A stretch of 64,000 nucleotides of DNA from Larimichthys crocea. Taxonomy: Eukaryota; Chordata; Actinopteri; Sciaenidae. The notes under the pieces were generated by a model, which saw only the letters and a list, made by a program, of their open reading frames with translations, did no database searches and was not told where the DNA came from. The DNA is taken from contig NC_040032.1 of NCBI RefSeq assembly GCF_000972845.2, positions 2,809,073 through 2,873,072 on the forward strand, written 5' to 3'. Positions 62,181 to 64,000 of the stretch are shown piece by piece (the first letter of the stretch is position 1; the number at the start of each line of letters is the position of its first letter). A program made the translations under genes and the position numbers.

Positions 62181-64000
62181 TTATGAACATATTTATCTCT
62201 TTTCAAATACTTTCTTGTTTGTGTTTCTTTGTTCAACTTTATACATTGTGCAAAAACAGCTGTAGTCTACTCTAGAAGGCCACCAGGTGTCTTTTTTTTT
62301 TATTTTTTATTCTCTCTATGTCTGTTCAAGAGCATTTCCAATCACGTCTTATGACGAATCAGTGTTTGAAAAATGCTCTCAGATTTCTGTGACTGGTCGA
62401 CCTTGTTGTTGAATTATTAGAAGTAAACAAACCCAACACATTTGTGAAATTGCAGGCAGAGTCGAGCAAACGCGTTTCCTAATATCGACTTTCTCGCTTA
62501 AACTGGGCTGAATATGAACAGCGCGACACTACTGCTGATGTCAAAAACAAATATGTAAAAAGCTACGACAATCAGAGACGTTCACCTTCCGAATGAAAAA
62601 AAAGCGTGCACCAGTTTGTGTTCACTGCGTTTAGACCATTTGACCAGGTGAAAATTGCACCAGCCACTGAAAACACGTTTCATGGGTAAAAGGAGAAAAT
62701 TTTGATATATTATCACAAGTCAGCATGCTGTTCTCAGAAAGCTTAAAAGCAAAAATCAAACAGAAGCAAACTATTGTCTGGCCTAATGCTCAAAACCCAG
62801 ATATTTCCTCCTTTATTTATACATGTAACTTTTAATCAGAAACTCTTGTAACTGATTAGTGAACTGATTACTGTAAATGTGTGGAAAAACCAAAACAGGG
62901 AATACCTGTACAAAGATTTCTATAAAATGCAGTCGGGTCTGTTCTCTCCACTCCAGCAAATAAGATTTGAAATGAAACAGAAGGCGGTGTTAAAGTTCTG
63001 AGTCTCTCAGCTTTAACTTGAGTGAGAGAACAGGTTGGGAAATGTAGAAATGTGGCCCCCAAATTAGGTTGTCTTACTCAATGTTTGGTTGCAAATCCAG
63101 TCCATAATGCTCACTCTGTCAGGCCTATGGTGCAGCTGTCACTTCTTGCTGGTTTTAGGCTCTTTTTGCAATCGGTCTGAATCAACAGCATTGAGGCAAC
63201 TGAGCTGTGTCACCACTCCTGCATGTTTAGAACCATTGTCCTGCTGCATTTACCTATTATTTAAGAGGAAAGGGCTTCTATACTGAACCCAGTATGGATG
63301 TAAACACTCTCAAAGTCTGTTAGAAGCTGAAAGTCAGCACTTTCACCTCATAGTCACTTCAAAGCCAATGTTCTGGAGTGTAGAGCCCAGAGAACAGAAA
63401 CACATCACTGTCCTAATGCTTTCTGACTGCACTGTATGGCCTCAAAAAACAACTCCAGGGTTACAATTTTTTGAGTTTTGGACCAAACCTTCCTTGTTCT
63501 GTTTTTTTGTTGTTTTTTTCTAAATGCACATTTTCAGATCTTTTGATTGCACTTCAGCATCGTCTAGTGGCTTCCTCTGTGGCACTGTCAGACAAATGTG
63601 CTGACAGTCTCTTTATGACACTGTTGTCTCGAAAAGCACATAGCTTATCATGTATTATAGTGGTAAATGTGTTATAAGTGTGTATTATATTGTCACTCAT
63701 CCCTGATGGCCCAACACTCTAAATGATAAACAAGAATGGCTGTAGTACATTAGCGTCAGTCTACTGCATCACTAAGAACAGCGGAGCAGCCACACCTCAT
63801 GGATTTGCATGTTATATACAGAGTATAATACATTATTCTGGTTAGGTATGATTTATGGTGTTTATTTACATATGATATGTAGTCTGGATTAACATAACAA
63901 CTCCAACTGATAAGATAAATGACTTTAAAATGAAAATGTAATATCCCAGCAATGTAGAAAAATAAGTCATATCCGTTGTATTGACATGAGGAAAATGGTT
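62181..64000. other. Non-coding background, 62.2-64.0 kb
   Basis: A short patch with more CpG (about 62440-62640) is followed by ordinary AT-rich sequence to the end of the window. No gene, RNA or transposon was recognised. Confidence 0.55.

Noticed and set aside
1..64000. CRISPR arrays, operons, phage or bacterial features
   Set aside because: The only regular repeats are microsatellites. There is no spacer-repeat architecture, no densely packed genes and no ribosome-binding sites, and all element relics are eukaryotic.

Overview
The window looks like vertebrate, most likely ray-finned (teleost, probably percomorph) fish nuclear DNA. It is AT-rich, dense in long pure microsatellites and homopolymers, and low in CpG. 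It carries relics of Tc1/mariner, BEL/Pao, non-LTR and tRNA-derived SINE elements plus several short repeats of kinds I associate with spiny-rayed fish genomes. The species assignment is inference: no protein gene is available to anchor it.

I found no intact protein-coding gene. The longest stop-free stretches are microsatellite or polypyrimidine translations, or have no recognisable family signature. The window is best read as intergenic or deep-intronic DNA. Three decayed mobile-element coding relics are clear: a Tc1 transposase fragment (about 27510-27760, minus), a BEL/Pao integrase fragment (about 50327-50566, plus) and a non-LTR reverse-transcriptase fragment (about 52684-52850, plus).

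Layout: 1-13 kb holds microsatellites, a 16-bp-arm hairpin, a local duplication, an AAGTC-rich repeat and a tRNA-like short repeat. 14-33 kb is bracketed by two roughly 90% identical, about 490-bp copies of an unclassified repeat (14052 and 32731). Between them lie a GACA/CA/GGGGAC repeat cluster near 20.8-21.2 kb, a tRNA-like element at 25.5 kb, a SINE at 27.2 kb and the Tc1 relic. An inverted-repeat element abuts the second copy. 35.0-35.3 kb is a CpG-dense segment that may be a small DNA transposon. 40.2 kb and 59.5 kb carry two copies of one short teleost repeat. 46.6 kb has a 21-unit GATA array. 48.9-55.7 kb is rich in retroelement debris and also has a pair of strong hairpins at 53.1 kb.

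Several short segments have good splice acceptor and donor signals around small open frames (1249, 12244, 16176, 45341, 61712, 62066). They are the only hints of host transcripts and remain unproven. No CRISPR, operon, rRNA, functional tRNA or novel multi-gene system is visible. Nothing here can be presented honestly as an exciting new system; the items most worth checking are the unclassified repeat pair and the 61.7-62.2 kb candidate exons.
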